Made by a program: the position numbers and the translations under genes | Source: Asterias amurensis | Taxonomy: Eukaryota; Echinodermata; Asteroidea; Forcipulatida; Asteriidae | Reading direction: 5' to 3' | DNA: 64,000 bases | Assembly: GCF_032118995.1 (NCBI RefSeq) | Contig: NC_092654.1 | Coordinates: 992,001 to 1,056,000 of the forward strand | The notes under the pieces: model-generated | The model's database searches: none | What the model was told of the DNA's origin: nothing | What the model saw: the letters and a program-made list of their open reading frames with translations, nothing else | Shown here: piece after piece, positions 1 through 15,300 of the stretch | How positions within the stretch are numbered: the stretch's first letter is position 1 | Layout: each line of letters opens with the position of its first letter

Positions 1-311
1 GGGGCTCTGGTGAAACACAGATAGCTTTCCCACAAAGACAATCGGAGACAATCAAAGCATTTTGAGCGAAACATTGTTCTACCACCGGTTTTTTTCAGTG
101 CCGCCAAATTCATTTAAATTTTGCTACAAGCTTGTTTCAGACCGAGATTTAAAATTGTACTACAAGTGTCCAAATCATGATCTTTACTATGGCACTGTTG
201 AATCTATAAGAATAGATCAGTCATACCCTGGGGCTATAATTTTTGATTATTTTGTATAAACTAATAATTACACCTGGCATATGAATGACAATATTGGTGT
301 TGAATTCCAAG

Positions 312-3300
312 ATTCGTGAGTTGGAGCTGAAGCTAGCCGACTCTCGAAGGGGCAACAGCCTGGAGGGATCGGACGGAATCCAGGCTGATCAGGACTCAAG
401 CTCGCCGGATAACGGGGGTAAGTTGAGACAGATTCATCTCTCACTTTTTTAATGTTCTCTGCTCTCAGAACAAAAGATAAGCATATCTTATAACTTCCTT
501 TGAGTAAGCCTTAGAAACACAACCCTTGGATTTCATTAGTTATAAGCCTATGAATTAGAGCAAACAGTGTAATTTTTGTAGGTTCCATATAAACGGCAAT
601 TTGATTAAAAAACCTAAAATCCTGATTTGCTTCCTAAAACCAGGTTCACTGGGGAAATCAAGTACCAGTGTTTTTAACCCATTTGTCCCAAGTTTTAAAA
701 TTCTACTAATTGATGGATACAATTTATAAAATGATTTTCAAACAATTGTATCACACATTTGCAAAGCTGTCTTGTGCATTTTGGAAAAAGCCTGTTGCAT
801 CTTGTTAACAATTAACCAGTTTTAATTTTCTAAGACTGCTATTATTATTTCCAAATTCTTCTCTCCTGATTTATTTCTGCTGATTGATAATGTTAATTAA
901 ACAGCAATTAACAATACCAACAGTAATTAACAATACCAAGAACGAGTTCAATGTGTTCTTGGTTGCCACACATAGTTACCTCATTGGTCATGAATATTCA
1001 CAATATTATTCGTAAGAAATGGAAGCACCGCTTTGATTGGTCAGGGGAGATCAAAGTCTAACCAATCTATGAGAATATTCTCATTAATCATTATTAATAA
1101 GTAGGAAACCCAGGTCTTTGATTGGTCAAGATCACAGTCTGAGAACAAAGGCAACCATCGGATTGGTTATGAATATTATTCATGAGGAACATAGGGCATT
1201 TTATTGGTCAGATATTCTCAAAGCTCTCCTCAAAACACTGCACAGATGAAGGCGTGATTCTTATACGGCACACTGGCTTGCCATCCTTTGAGGACATCCT
1301 AGACGCTGAGGGCGGCAAACCAATTATTATGGATGACTCTCCTGAAGGTGAGGCCCAAGCCCCGCCCCTTGTTAAATATTCATGAAAATTCATGTTGTGC
1401 TCCCACTTTGAGCATACAACAATTGCCAACAATTGCAAACTGTCCAGCAGTTAAGTTACAGTTAGAAAAATCTTTTAAAAAATACTGTTATAATTTAAAA
1501 CTGTTTTCGAAAAGAAAAATTTTAACTTTTTGTTTGTTCACTTTTTGTGTTTTAGGAGACATTGTCTGTTTTGTTCATACACCAACACAATTTAAATTCA
1601 TCAATAATTTTCTCTACATTTGCACTTAACTAACTCCACCCAATCATTGACATCATTTTGTTTCTTTCTAACCCCTTTTCTGGATGCAACACAACTGAAC
1701 AGTTGTCTTATTTCTTTCATTAACAGATTCCAGACAAAAAAGCTTGTAGAGAATTCACTTTTTCTTTTGGTTGCTTCATTTAGCCTTTCCTGAATCATTT
1801 TTTTCCTTGTTTGTTATTTTCCTCTCTTGTTCCGTTTGAAAGTTTAGTTCTGCATATTCAAAGTAATTTTATATTCTTGGTGTTTGGAACTAAAAACCCT
1901 TTGTACAATAAAGTTGGTATTCACTCACAATTACACGAATTGCTGAAGTTTTTGTACAAATGTTTGTGCCTATTCAGCAATAATAATTTGTATAATTTGA
2001 AATGGATTGTTGCCTGACCGTCATTTCAAATTATCTGAAATACTTTTATTTGAAAATTTAAAAACACTGCACAGCTTTAAGTGATGATTTTTATTTGTGT
2101 GGTGTAAATATAAATTCAGAAAGACTAAGTATTTTGTGAGTAGACATAGATTTATTCAGATCACCATTTACTTAAATCTAAAAACGTGTTGACAGCGTGA
2201 AGAAATTGCTCGCATATTTATCTACATGTATGGCTCACTGATTATACATGTTCCTCCCATTGTCAGATAGTATTTAGCCACAAAATGCACACACAGTTAC
2301 ATTTCACCCAAGGCGTTTATTTACATCTGGCCAACTCCTGTCTAAGTGGTTTATAAATCAAATTCACTCCCGTCCCGACACTCTTTTCATTATTTTATAA
2401 TCTTCTTTCCTAAAATTCAACTGCATTCTTTTCTCCGGTGTTTGGCTCATGTTTTTCCGCTCTGTTTCACTGCCTACCTCATGCACCTCGCCACTTTTAG
2501 TTGAATGGGAGTGGGATTTTGACGGCGATCAACTTATCTGTGGTAAGATAAATAATTTGGGCCACATTCATCTTGTTGTTTTAGACTTAAAGGTGTTAAG
2601 AAACCATCGCCTAGGTTTTAAGAGTTAAGCTTGAATAACATCAACCATCTTGAAGTCTAATGCCTAAGGCATATGACCTTAATGATGTTGGTGTTATTCT
2701 GATTTTAAGCCTATGCAATGGTTACAAAAACCTCAGTAGTTTTCTCCGTTTGTGATCATTTTCACACTCCTCTCATGCTTGTAGTCGTAGCTTTCCGTGT
2801 TGCAACCTCTCCTTGTAGCCAAGTTGAGCTCCTATTTCTTCTAACTGTCCTATCTCCCTGAATGATCGCCCCCCATGCCCTACCTGCCGAGCGCTGATAA
2901 TGTGTACAGCAATGAGCAGTGGTCTGGGACCTAGACTATTCATGATACTATCGCTACCCAAATCTACCTCCCTAAGCTCATTCATGGTAAAGTAGAACCC
3001 TAGATAAAGGCAGCATGCCCTCAAACCTCAAACACTGCAAACATACAATGAGCATCTCTTTAGTCTATATGGTCGACAGTTTTAAATTCCTTCAAAAAAA
3101 ATGGTGTAGGAATTTTAGGGGGACAACCACTTCAGTGTCCTTTGGGGAAAACAATGCTGCCGGCGACACTCTTAGTAGGTTTGGAATCACCCATGGCAGG
3201 TGAAGGGGGGTCTCAGGGTGGTTTGAGCACCTGGAGGAAGGCCGGATGATACAGAGTGATCTTGGCATTTGGCTGCTACATCCTAAGGACATTAAGACTG

Positions 3301-6300
3301 ATCCCCCAAGGTGACTTTGCCAGGTCCATTCCTTCAGGTGATTCTGAGATGCTAGACCTACTGACCTTCTTTTGAGACCGCGGATGTTAGACCAGAGGGT
3401 TTACAGAGATTCCAAGGAACTAATGGCCTCTGTGCATGTGAGAGGCTGCCCCAAAAAATTCATGTCTTCTTTCAGTTTTTGCCGTCTTATTTTTCAACTT
3501 CTTAGGCCATGACACAACAGTTTTTGCCGTCTTATTTTTCAACTTCTTAGGCCATTTACACACAGATATTCTGTTTCAGGGTTTGGGTTTTTTCTTCTTG
3601 AAAATTCTGGTTTTTATATGTGGGGCAACTTCTCTTCAACATGATAATGGTAAAGGACACTTCAACTAAATTCTACATTTCTCTTAAATGCAAAAAGGAA
3701 AAGACAACCAATAACTTTTTTTCTTGTTAGAATTTGACAACGCGAAAAGGTGTGGAAACCTATCTTATGTACTCTTAAAACAAATTAAATCGAGAAAAAA
3801 AAATAGAAGGATTTAGCAATAATTGTTTTAAAAATAAAATAATGTCAACAAACCTTTGGGGATTGCCTCCATGCTGTAAAAACTTCCACCTGCTTGGCCC
3901 AATGTAAACACTTCACACCTTATTAAAGTAAATAAAAATGCATGACTTCCAAAGGTAGCCGTCTGGGAAATTTAAATTTAAATTTTAAATTAAAGGTCGG
4001 TTTCCTCTCCTGGAAAATGTGTCTGACAGGTGACATCACAGCTTCAGAAATGTCTAAATTATTCCAAATTTTAGTTGCAAATATTACCTCCATGGTTGCT
4101 GAACCGTGCTCACCTTAAATGTCACACTAATGCCTTATCAGCTGCTTGAATTATCACAGGGAATAACACAAAATATAAAGTGTAGAAAAGTGCATGTAAT
4201 GGATGTCTGCCCCTGCATGTACTGTTATCAGGGGCATGGACAAGGCATGTCTCACAAATTGCACTTTCATGGTGTGTGGTTATTTTTTCTGAATGTTGCC
4301 ATCTTACTGCATCTTTGTCGCTAGCAGTGTTTTTTTTTTTTTTCATCTTTATGGGTGTGCATGAAAACATTATTTGACTTGACATGTATGCGGCACCTAT
4401 GGGGTGTAGTCGTGGCCTCCAGGCCCTCACATTTATTATAAGAACTGGAGGAAATTGATTCAGAAGAGGGCGCTATCAGATAAAATGTCTACACACTTTG
4501 CTATATAGTATGTGGGTAAGGTTTCCTGCCACAGTGGCCTATGCAATGGTTCGTCTAGTTAATGTTTTTAGTTGATGAAAGCTGAGCATGATTTGCTGCA
4601 TGGATATTTATACTTTGTTTCTTTAGGATTGTCAAGTCTTAACCCCCGCCTCAACTCCCTGTTTAAGGTGTGCCACTGTCCTTGTAGTCACTAGGTCTTA
4701 AACTCTAGTATCGCTGAGGTTATAGAATTCAAGCCCTCCTTCCTAGGGGTTATCAGAGCTTCACCACCCATGAGACAATCGGACAAACCTCAGAGGAATC
4801 GTAAAATCAGAACATTCAAGCATATAAGGCATTATTAAGTAAGTCCATTTAGCCTCGACTGGCCATTTAGCTGCGCCAATGCAGCGAAAACAGTCTGGTC
4901 ACGGACACGATGGAATTGGCATGCATGACCAAGTGCTGACTCAAATGCCATTACCAAGGATAATATCTTAGGCATGTCTTCTGCACAGACTTGAGAGCCA
5001 AGGAAAACAGAAATGTTATTCTTACAAATACACTTGCAGGGCTTGAATGCTTTGCTTTCACACATTTCTGAGGCATTGCGTGCCGTGATTAGGTTGCTTT
5101 TACATCCGCGGCAAAAAAACTTGTTTTTGTGGAAGGGAAGCACGACATGGGTCTTTTGAACTCAATACTCCTTCCAATCTCTTGACATGAACAAGAAGGG
5201 AAAGCTAAGAAGATAATTCCTTAACCAGTGATTGCTTTTAATGTATCTTCTGAAACATCAATGTTGTACCAACTCTTTGAAGCACCTTTTTATTCAAGTT
5301 TGTTTCAACTGAAAGTTTGCACTCTTCTTTCATGTTTGTTTTGTCACCTTCATGTCTTCATCTTCAACTCTAAGTTGAAGCACCTTGCATCCTCGTACAG
5401 TTTGGTTTCCTGTGATTGTATTTCAAATAGTGTCTGAATTTTCTTGAGTCAGTGTTTAATGAAGAAGTGACTATTCAGTGTGTGCTTAGGGTTTAAATGA
5501 GCCTTATTTTGCTAAGCATAAATTTAGATGATTAGCAGTAGCAATCCGTGGGCTGATTTCACAAACGAAGATCTTAGAAGACACTTGATGATATATCACA
5601 CTTTGCTCTATAATACATACGCAGAAAACTAATTATGCTTAGCATCTTTTGACTGTGCGTTTGCAACTTGTCCTTCCTCAAAAGAAATAAATTCTGAGCC
5701 CTGTTTCTTCCTTGAATGAGGAATTTCTATTAGATTACTAACGTTTCTACTGTATGCCATTTCAGCACCCATCATCCCACTGATAGGAAGTACAGATTTT
5801 GCTACTAAACCCTCAACCAGAGATGAGGAAGAGCAAGAAGAAGAAGTGGAGAACGAGTCAGATGAAGACTCCTCAGGTAACGAGGGAGGCTACAATGTCT
5901 CACAAGACTTTGAGGAGCAAGAGCTTGAGATGAGTTTAGAGGCCGACTTGAAAGAAGCCCATATGCTGGTAAGGAACGCGTCCATGCTGTCTCCCTTTCA
6001 CAAAAGAATCGAACACTTTTACACTTCAAAGATATAAGCATTTCAAACGGACACTGTTGGGCAGTCTTTAAGATCAGAAATCAGTCTTCTAACAATGTCT
6101 CTAGTCATTCCTATATCATCAAACACAAGACAGAAATGCTTCCTTGAAATAAGCTGAACCAACCGTCACTCACCTCCCAAATACACACCCGGCCGATATT
6201 GATTTCTTACTGAGTTTCAAGTTAAACACAAATTACGCTTTGAGTGAGATGTAACAGTTATTCTGACCCACTCTGCATACCCATATGTTATTTGATAACA

Positions 6301-9300
6301 AAGAGCAAACTGATCAATTCAATAGAAGGTTCCTTTTAAGTAAATTTTGTGGAGACGCTTTGGGTTTTTGATTAACTAGAGGTTGCTCTTGGTTTAGTTG
6401 GGAAATTATGAATTTTCGTGTTTTTGAAATAGTGTCAGTTTGCTTTAAGGAATGAAATTGATACTTAGTGAGGGATGACATACAAATGTTATACATGGCC
6501 TGTAGGGTTTGGTAAGATCCAGAATAAATAATGTTTCATGACGTCAAAATATCACTTCCCGCACGTAGTCTCATGAAATGTAGACTACTGGAAAAGAAAT
6601 CTGAATCTTTGACAGAGATTAGAGACAGACAGATTTAAATCGCTGGAAACATCAATGGCCATGGGAAAATGTGTCATGCATATTGTTCGCGCCGATATTA
6701 ATGTTTGTTGATAGAAGCACGACCTATCTTTGTATCGATGCTAGACATTTTCTGGAACGAGCGTCAGAGTTATATCGATTACAGGCATAGATTCAGTGTG
6801 ACCCACAAGCAAGATGGAAAGATTAAGTGTATGATTGATTGATTGCAGATACTTTAGTGTAGAACTATGCATATTTGTATATTGTATATATCTAAGTCAA
6901 AGGATCGACTTGAATTAGAGAGGTTTGCGGTAAAATCATGTGAATATCTCTTTTAAGTAGTTTTGGTTCTAAAAAGAAACAGTGGTTAACGTCTCAACCT
7001 ATTCAAAAGAGATATCCACATGGTGTTTCTGCAAACCTCTCTTAGTTATACTTCCAACTACAAAGTTTCAAATCCTATTCAATGCAACTTGAAAAAATGT
7101 TTGTGACCTACATTCTGTTTAATTTCCATAGCAACAGCAGCAGGAGTGGTTTGAGCAGATACCAGACGCTGACAGGTTGGATACAAGTATTGAGAAATCC
7201 AAGATTCAGTTGGTAACCGGTAACAACAGTATGCTTGCTGGCAGGAAGAAGCCCACCAAGGCGCATCTAGCCCAGAATGCATTGCAGTCTAACAGCTGGG
7301 CTGAGAGGCGGCCAATCGCAGAAGAGGTAGATAGATAGGAGTGAAAGTTATCCATCCCATAATACTAAAGCATTGTTCATAATACAGTGTTTTTCTTAAG
7401 CGAAATAAACGCTTGTCAAATAACTGTTTATGAAGAGATTTCTATTACTTTGGGTATTTTTTATTGATTCTTGGTAAATAATCACAAGTGTGGTTAAAAT
7501 GGTTATTGTAGAACAGCAAACCATGGAAAAGTCAATCTTACCTTCCAATATTATCAGTCACATAGTTGAATTGATACCCCCTTTTTATCTTACTTAGCAA
7601 ACACATTTTGTCAGTAGAATTTTTCAAAAAACATTTTCATGAAGTTAGGCCCAAATCACTTTACCTCAATAATGTGCAGGCACCTTAATCAGTAGAGGTG
7701 CAGAACTGTTGACGTAATCGTTTCCATTGGGTACATTTGTACACTGTCTTGTCGTCTTTTATTTTCTCCCCTCCATCTAGAAGTTAGCGAGACCCTCATC
7801 GATATTCTGCTTTAACTATCTGTGTGAGAAGCTTCTTGGTCAACTAGGTCACAAACCTTGTGCAGTGAGTCTTTCTCATCCTGCTTGACGCTTGTTGCAC
7901 TTTTGAAAAAAAACGCGGCATGCAGTTTTTACCGCCAAGAAAATAAATCTGTTTTTTTATATTATCACAATCAGCCGCGGAATTCTGAGCCACCAGCAAC
8001 CAACGGTAGTCCGAGAATAGGACGGCAACCGGTTCCCCTCCCAGATCATCCTAGGAATGGTTCCCCCCTGCTCAAACACCGAGTGCTACCGCCCACCGCC
8101 TCCTCGCCCCCACAGACCAACCAGCAGGCATCACCTACATTGACCAGGGTCCCAGTATTGCCAGGGGCAGGCACAATGCAACCTGGTGACGGGCGAGAGA
8201 GGTTGTCGCCTAAGGTGCCCCCAAGAAAGAAGAGCAAACCAGAACTACGGGTTAATACTGGAGAATCATCGTAAGTGCACCCTCGCTCTCTCGCTTTTGC
8301 TACCCAAAAGACTTGGTTGCATCAGTCTCTTTGTTTTCCTTTCCTTTTTTTAGTCTGATGATTTGATTTTTATCTTAGAGTTCAAGAGAAATTGTTTGAT
8401 GATTCTTGCACATGTTAAACAATGTCTAAAAAAACATGCATTTTCTTAGGAAAGTTAGTCCATACAAAATATAATAGGATCACAGGTATTTCTGAAAAAT
8501 TGCTTGATTGTAATCAAAAACTTTTTTAAGTGCAGTTTTCAATTTATTGGAGAGAAAGCTCTGAATTAACTTGAACGTTAGAATTATTTACCATAACACA
8601 TAGCCACATTTGTTGTTATGTTTTGTTGCACAAATTAATCTTCTACTTTTAAATTTATAATGATTTCAAAGACAAGGTCTATATTTTGTTTGATTGATTT
8701 ATATCTTTCTGCAAACGCACACTGGATTAAATTTGAATATGCTGAGGGCGCTTTCCAAAATATGTTTGGTCTATTCATTGGTGTATTAAATTGTGAGTTT
8801 GGTATGACCAAAAACAAAAGCCAAGCAGAGATAACGAACAACTGTCAAACAACAAGATGTGTTTTGTGAACTCTGTTTCCTCTAATTCAGTCCTTCACTC
8901 AGACTTTACAGTAAACATTGGGCAGTTTTTAGTTGTATAGCTCCCTCAGCATATTTAAATTAACTTTAATTTCGCACAGCATCATAATATTGGCAAGAGT
9001 ATGAAAACGATTTGAGTTCTGAAGCTTTTTCTTTGACGAGCGCATCATAAGCATTGTGTATTTTTTCTGCCCCCAAAATGAAAGTATCCTGCTTTTATTT
9101 AAGTTTTTGATCCAGTTGCAGCCATCTTGTTTACATTTCTTAATTAAAAACTTGACATACAAATGTAATGAGTACCTGCCATTACATGCACTATTTAAAC
9201 AAACAAATCAAGATGACAGCCACCTGGTTGAATTCTTTTGAATCGTTTGAATCTTTGATTTTCTCTGATTCCCTTTCTCTATTCATTTATTTTCTTCCTT

Positions 9301-12300
9301 ACCAAAATCCTCCTTGTTTGCGTCGTCCCGCCTTATTTTCTTCGTTTCATTTCGTTCCTCCTACTTTTCTGGGCATCTTCCCACAATGCCTTTCCCCATC
9401 ATCAGCTTCATGTGCAGTCCCTGGATACGCAGGTAACGTGTCTCAAAATGCTCCTTTTGTTTTTGATTCACATCTTGGACTCTTTCTCCCCTTGCTTTCA
9501 TTTCTCTGTTTGTCTAACAAGACGTTCAAGTATTCTGATATGGCGTTAATACTTTTTGCAGATGGTGTTTTTTCTTAAGTTGTGTGTTCACAGATTTTGC
9601 ATGAGTTTTGGCTTGAGCATGGCTTAATAAGTTGACCTACTATCTGTAAATAAGCCAACCTAAAGAAATTATTATAAAATACATGTTACCAGCTCCCTTA
9701 AGTTAACCTTTTATCAATATTTAACACATTTAAAACTTAAACAGATTTAATGACTTGATCTCCGTTGGTTATTGGTAGGTGTGTCAGAAGTCTTGCAAAC
9801 CATTGTTGCTCTGTTTTAGAAGTCAAGTACCCTAAAACCCTGCCAAGTATCCAAACACCCAGCCAGAACCAAAATAACCCCAAATCTCCCAGAAGTACCC
9901 GAAGACCCTGCCAAGTGTTAACACAACATGCATTCAAGTAATAAGCCAAGTACCCAAACAACTAGTCAAGTACCAAAACAATATTCCTCAATTATATGTT
10001 TCATCCATAATGAGAGTTGACACAAACATATGTCCTCTGTAGTTCAGCATAGTGCTTGAATTTCTTTTTATATTTGGTGCCATTTTTATGAGAACATCGG
10101 TGTAGATAATTGCAGATTTTCCTCCAATTCTGATCTTGACAAGAAGTGAATATAATCAGTTCGGTTCGTGGGAAAAACCTCTTCATCTTCAAGAGATAAC
10201 TGGCTGCAACTAGAGCAAGCTGGTCAAAATGAAGAGAAGGACAAATTTTAAGAACAACATCCAATAAATCTCATACTTGAAAGTGTTGTAACCAAGTAAG
10301 TTTTTCTTAAGTCGAATCGCAAGTCAATGAAATTGGCAACTTGAGTCTGACTCGAGTCAACAACACTGATCGTAGGTACCACAAACTGAACTGATACTGA
10401 TCCTAATCCCAGAACGTTTCAGGCCTGATCTGGTCGGTGTATTGATGCATGTCCATAGACTTAAAGGTACTCAGTGGAGGATTGTAAAGAAGTTATGAGA
10501 GTGGATGAAAGTCAATGATGGATGTTAGAATACATGTACATATCATAGCGTATAAATGCATTTCAGGCTATTCTTAAGTCCAAACCTTTCTCTCAAAGGT
10601 AATGTTGGAAAGTTATAATAACTCTTATTTTGTCAAAAAAAAGTGTATATTTTGTTTACCTATATGTATAGACCCTGAAAATGTTTACTTGTTCCTTTTC
10701 TCAAAGTTAGTGCACAGCAGTCACATGCTTTGTTGTGTATAGCAATTGTAACACCATTGTTTCTGCTATTTCTGCTATTTACACATTTGTATCGATGAAT
10801 CAAGAAGTTGGATGAGTGTATTGTGACCAATGTTGAAACCTCCCCTTAAAAATGTTACAACTCCATGCAATACATGTTACATAACTACCCAGACCCCCAT
10901 GTTGTAGGTCAAATCCCATAAAAAGGCATGGTGGAGGTTTCTTTTCTGCTCATGCCGTCTGAAATGCACACAGGTGCTTTTTCCTGCCAAAAGTTACTCA
11001 GACCTAGAGAGTAACATAATTTGCCGGGGGTATCCCAGCACCAGTACAATAATACCTACAACTTGTTTGAATTGGTCTTTATTTATGGGCAGCAGCCCTG
11101 TAGACTATCACATGGACGCAGTGTATAGACAGCTTATAAGGTAAGGTACCCAGCCCCCTCCTGCAATCAGTAGCAAAGACCTACACTCAAGACACTGCTA
11201 AGCACAGAATTATGCGCTTAGCAGTGTCGTGAATGTGGGCCCAAATGGTCACACCCTTTGATTCATTTAATGAAAGGTATCTGAAATGTCTTTCAGAATA
11301 ATGTACAACAAAATTTCTTCAAAGGCAGAAGAAAGGGTTTCCCAAAGTCTTCAACATCTTCAAGGTGGTAGAGAGAGAACTACTTTCCCAGCCCCCGACC
11401 ATCCCTTGAATCAAATTAATATCTATTTCCTCATTTGTCCTTGCATTCTTCTCTGCATGTACAAAGACATTTTCAAAGATCTCTTATCGTCTTTCCCTTG
11501 GTAGCCCTCTCTATGCCACTACGAATGTTGTTTGCCTCTTGCTTGTCTTGACCGTTCTTGAAGATGACAAGGGTGTGGCAGTAGATACTTGGAGCGTTGG
11601 ATTGCCGACAACATCTTCCCCCTCCTCGTAAACCATACATCGTTGTCAAAGTATATGTGAGAGTTGTAGATTTGATCAGATGACATGAGAAGACGTTGAC
11701 CGTCTTGTGTGTGCCTGTGATATTACTTTATTCTTTTTCTCAGATGATGCATGCCTTCTTTAAGGAATGAGTATCATCACTAAGGGGTCTCCTCCTTCTT
11801 CCCCTTCTATCTTTCTCTCTAGTCTAACTTCTCTCAATCTCTCTGTCCAAACTTAAGCAAAACGATGCAGCAGAATTTTGTCATACCTTTCATCCTGATC
11901 TGAACATCTTTCCCTTGGTACCACAATCACAAGCCACAAAAAAGAAACACGAATGACACTCTAAACAGGCCTTTCCTTTTTTGTTTATATAAAGAACTTT
12001 TACATTTGGGCATGTTTCTGTTGTATACCACAAGCGTTCAAAGCAAGCTTGTTCTCTTGCTGTTTGCTGTTACCTTTGAATGTTCCCTGCTCAGCAGATT
12101 TGCAAACTAACAATTGCTGTGATTAATAACAAAGAATAGACATAATTTGTAAAAACAGGTGTATCCAATTAAAATTTGCAAAAGAGGCATTTTGGGTAAC
12201 AATAGAAGTGAAATTAAAAGTTGAAGTCACCATTCTGTTTGTTGGCACCAAAATTCGTTTGTGATTGGAACTTTTTGAGCTCTAAGTTGCCTCTGTGAGG

Positions 12301-15300
12301 TCCTCAGAGTGTTAAGTTGGAGGGTAAAGCCCGGTTCATACTTCCTGCGAATGCGAATGCAAATGCGAAGCGAATTTGACGTGAATTTGACGTCACAAAC
12401 CTCCTTTCGCACCAATATTTGCAAGTGTGTTGAGCAATGTTGAACTGCTGCGAATTATTCGTTGCGAATTTGTGACGTCAACAGTCGTATCTCATTCGCA
12501 TTTGCAGGAAGTATGAACCGGGCTTAACACTGGTCCCAGTTTTCTCTCATATTCTATCTCTTTATCATTCAGTGTTTGTGTCATCTTATTAGGAGTTGTA
12601 TTCCAGACTGTCTTAGCATGATTCATTAAATCTGAATGACTAATTATAGTTTATATACTTTGAATCTTCAGACATATTTTGATTACTTTTGGGGTATGGG
12701 GGGGGGGGGGTCAGTAGAAGAAGTTTTTCCCCATACTTTCCATTTCTTGTTACGTTGACACTATAGAAGTCTTACTGTAGTTTACCAATGAATGATTCTT
12801 ATGACTGACTGTGTAAGCATGTTCTGTAATTTACCATTGACTTGAAATAACATTACACTTGTTTTGTTATTGTTTATTGTTTATTTGTCATATATATGTA
12901 GAACTACATGAGTAGGATTTGGAATTTTGCTTCTGGGGTTCATTTCTGTCTTGTATAAATTTCATCCTTCCAGGTTTTGATTTTGTCCCCAACTTAACAG
13001 ATGTTTGCTTGATTGCAAGATTTACCAGTTGTTTCTAGTTTTTGTTGTAGAGAATCCTTGTAATAACTCCTATGATGTTTCAGATTTTGTTTTATAACAA
13101 TTTTCTTTCAGTGATTTTCATCATCGTAGATTTAGCTAAAATATGAATAGATGAAGTTGTTCTTGTTGTGTATATTTTATTTTAGGATAAAGTATATAAA
13201 GTTATGAAAGATGGCCAGGCCCTGTTTTATTGAACTGCTTATAAATTGCAAGCAAACAGCTCAGCTTACACAGTTGTAGTCTTGGTGCAAGACATTGTTG
13301 TTCCTAATCACAGGACATCAGCACAGAAGTTTATGCAAAGAAAAAAACTGTCTTGTTCTTAACTTTAACAACGTTGCTTCTTTTGCTAATTTCTGTTCTT
13401 GATGACAATGATTTCCACTAGTTGTAAAAGAAATAATTCCACTCTCAATATTCTTGCACTTTTGCATTGAATGAAGCCATTATTGGCACAACAGAGTAAA
13501 ATCATGTGTTGTATCTACAGTTACACTAAGCATGAAGATAAAGTATGATTAAGATTTTGCTTATTAAGAGTGGCATTTAGCCTTGTTTGGGGCAAACATG
13601 CATAACAACAAATGAAAATTTGCTTCTCCAGCATGACGCATAACGAGTAAGTGATTTGATGAAGCAGCTGTTAGATTGACCCTAGTCAAGTACCCTTCCC
13701 CTATCAAGACAGAAATCAATAGTAGAAAAGATCCTTGTAATTTGACTTATCAACTTTTTTTCTAGATCGTAAAAATAGAATCTTGAAAAATTTACTCTAA
13801 CTGTTCTCATCCTCAAATAAACCCCAACATTGTTTCTTCTTCAACAGAGAACTAGCCAGTGAAGGCAAGACAGCCCAAACGTCACCCCGCCCAACCAAAT
13901 CTGGTCTTCCTCCTGCCATGCCTATCCTACGCCTCCAACCCCCTGCTTCATCATCAGAGGGTTTCGGTGTCACACTGCTCTCTACGAGGTCGCTAGAGCA
14001 AGGAGGTGACGGCAGTCAAGCAACCTCACCGGACCCTGGGAGTCCAACGATCGAGGGGACTACGGAGAGGGAAAGATTCAATACAGGTGAATTTATATTT
14101 TATTTTCATGTGTACATTTCCATTCATGCTCCCATTGTACAAGGAAGCTTCAATTTTTAAAGGGATTGTATATGTTTGAGAATTGGAACCAACTGTTTGT
14201 TTCAATCCTAAATAATGTATATATTTACCACCAAACTTACCTGTGCAAATTTCATTTAGGTCTCCTAGAAATGTTCTTTGACTAGAGATGTCCTCTCACC
14301 AAAGAAATAAATAAAACCTTCAAGAAGAAATGCAATTCTTAGAAACCAAAGAAAAGTTATCACCTCTGTTTTGCATGTTCAACAGATGAACTGACGTCAC
14401 TTGGGGCTAAAGGTTCTCACCAATTCACAGCAGGAGGAGATATCTTTGACTCGATGCCTGGGAGTGAGTTTGGAGGGAAGAAGAAAAGTAAGAAGGCGGC
14501 CAAGTATCAGATATCATCTCCTCTACAAAGTGTAAGTTAAGCTTCAGAGAGCTGTTTAAGCAGGAAATATTGCTTACTAACATTCTGCTTAGCAGAAATC
14601 AGCAGGATACCAGTCACAAATTATACATGTTGTACATGGTAGTTTAGCTGTTAACCTTATTCTGGTAAGCATTAGTTTGTTGAACTTAGCTACTTTTGTG
14701 CTGAAAGCAGCTACATGAAATTGGGACTATAACTAGCCAGTATGTTGTTTCAAAAAGATTGTCTTTGTATGGCTTCTGACTGGCACCCCAGGACAAAGTT
14801 ATTGACGGAATAGGGAGACCACAAACATACATAGGGTTAGAAAGCTCAGTTGGTAGAGCACTAACACGTAAATCCGGAGGTTGTTGGTTCAAATCCTGCA
14901 CTCGTCAATTAGTACTTATTAATGCAGAAAACTTTGTCAAAGGTCTCTCCCATAATACCACCACTGTTGTTTGTACAACTAGATGGAGCCAAGCAGGAAA
15001 CCTCACCAGATTGAGGATCGACCAATCACAGAGTGGAATACAACCCACGTGTCCCAGTGGCTTATGGGTAACGGCCTGGATGACTACATCAATGACTTCA
15101 CAGCGAATAACATTACAGGGACGGCGTTACTTAATCTTGATGCTGCAAAACTAAAGGTTTGTAGAGAGGCTGCTGTTAATATAATATTTATGGTGTACCC
15201 TGCTGATCAGAGGCCCCACGACTTCTCAGATCATTCCAGCATTCTCCCGACAATTAGTAGAAACATCAAGACCACAACGGTTCTTATCAGAACCAACAGA

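Noticed and set aside
4835..5143. Minus-strand 102-residue Cys-containing ORF
   Set aside because: Looks protein-like at first, but no recognisable motif, and it lies in a neurabin intron without splice or promoter support.
14830..14910. Functional tRNA gene
   Set aside because: A and B boxes are present but the 5' and 3' ends do not pair as an acceptor stem.
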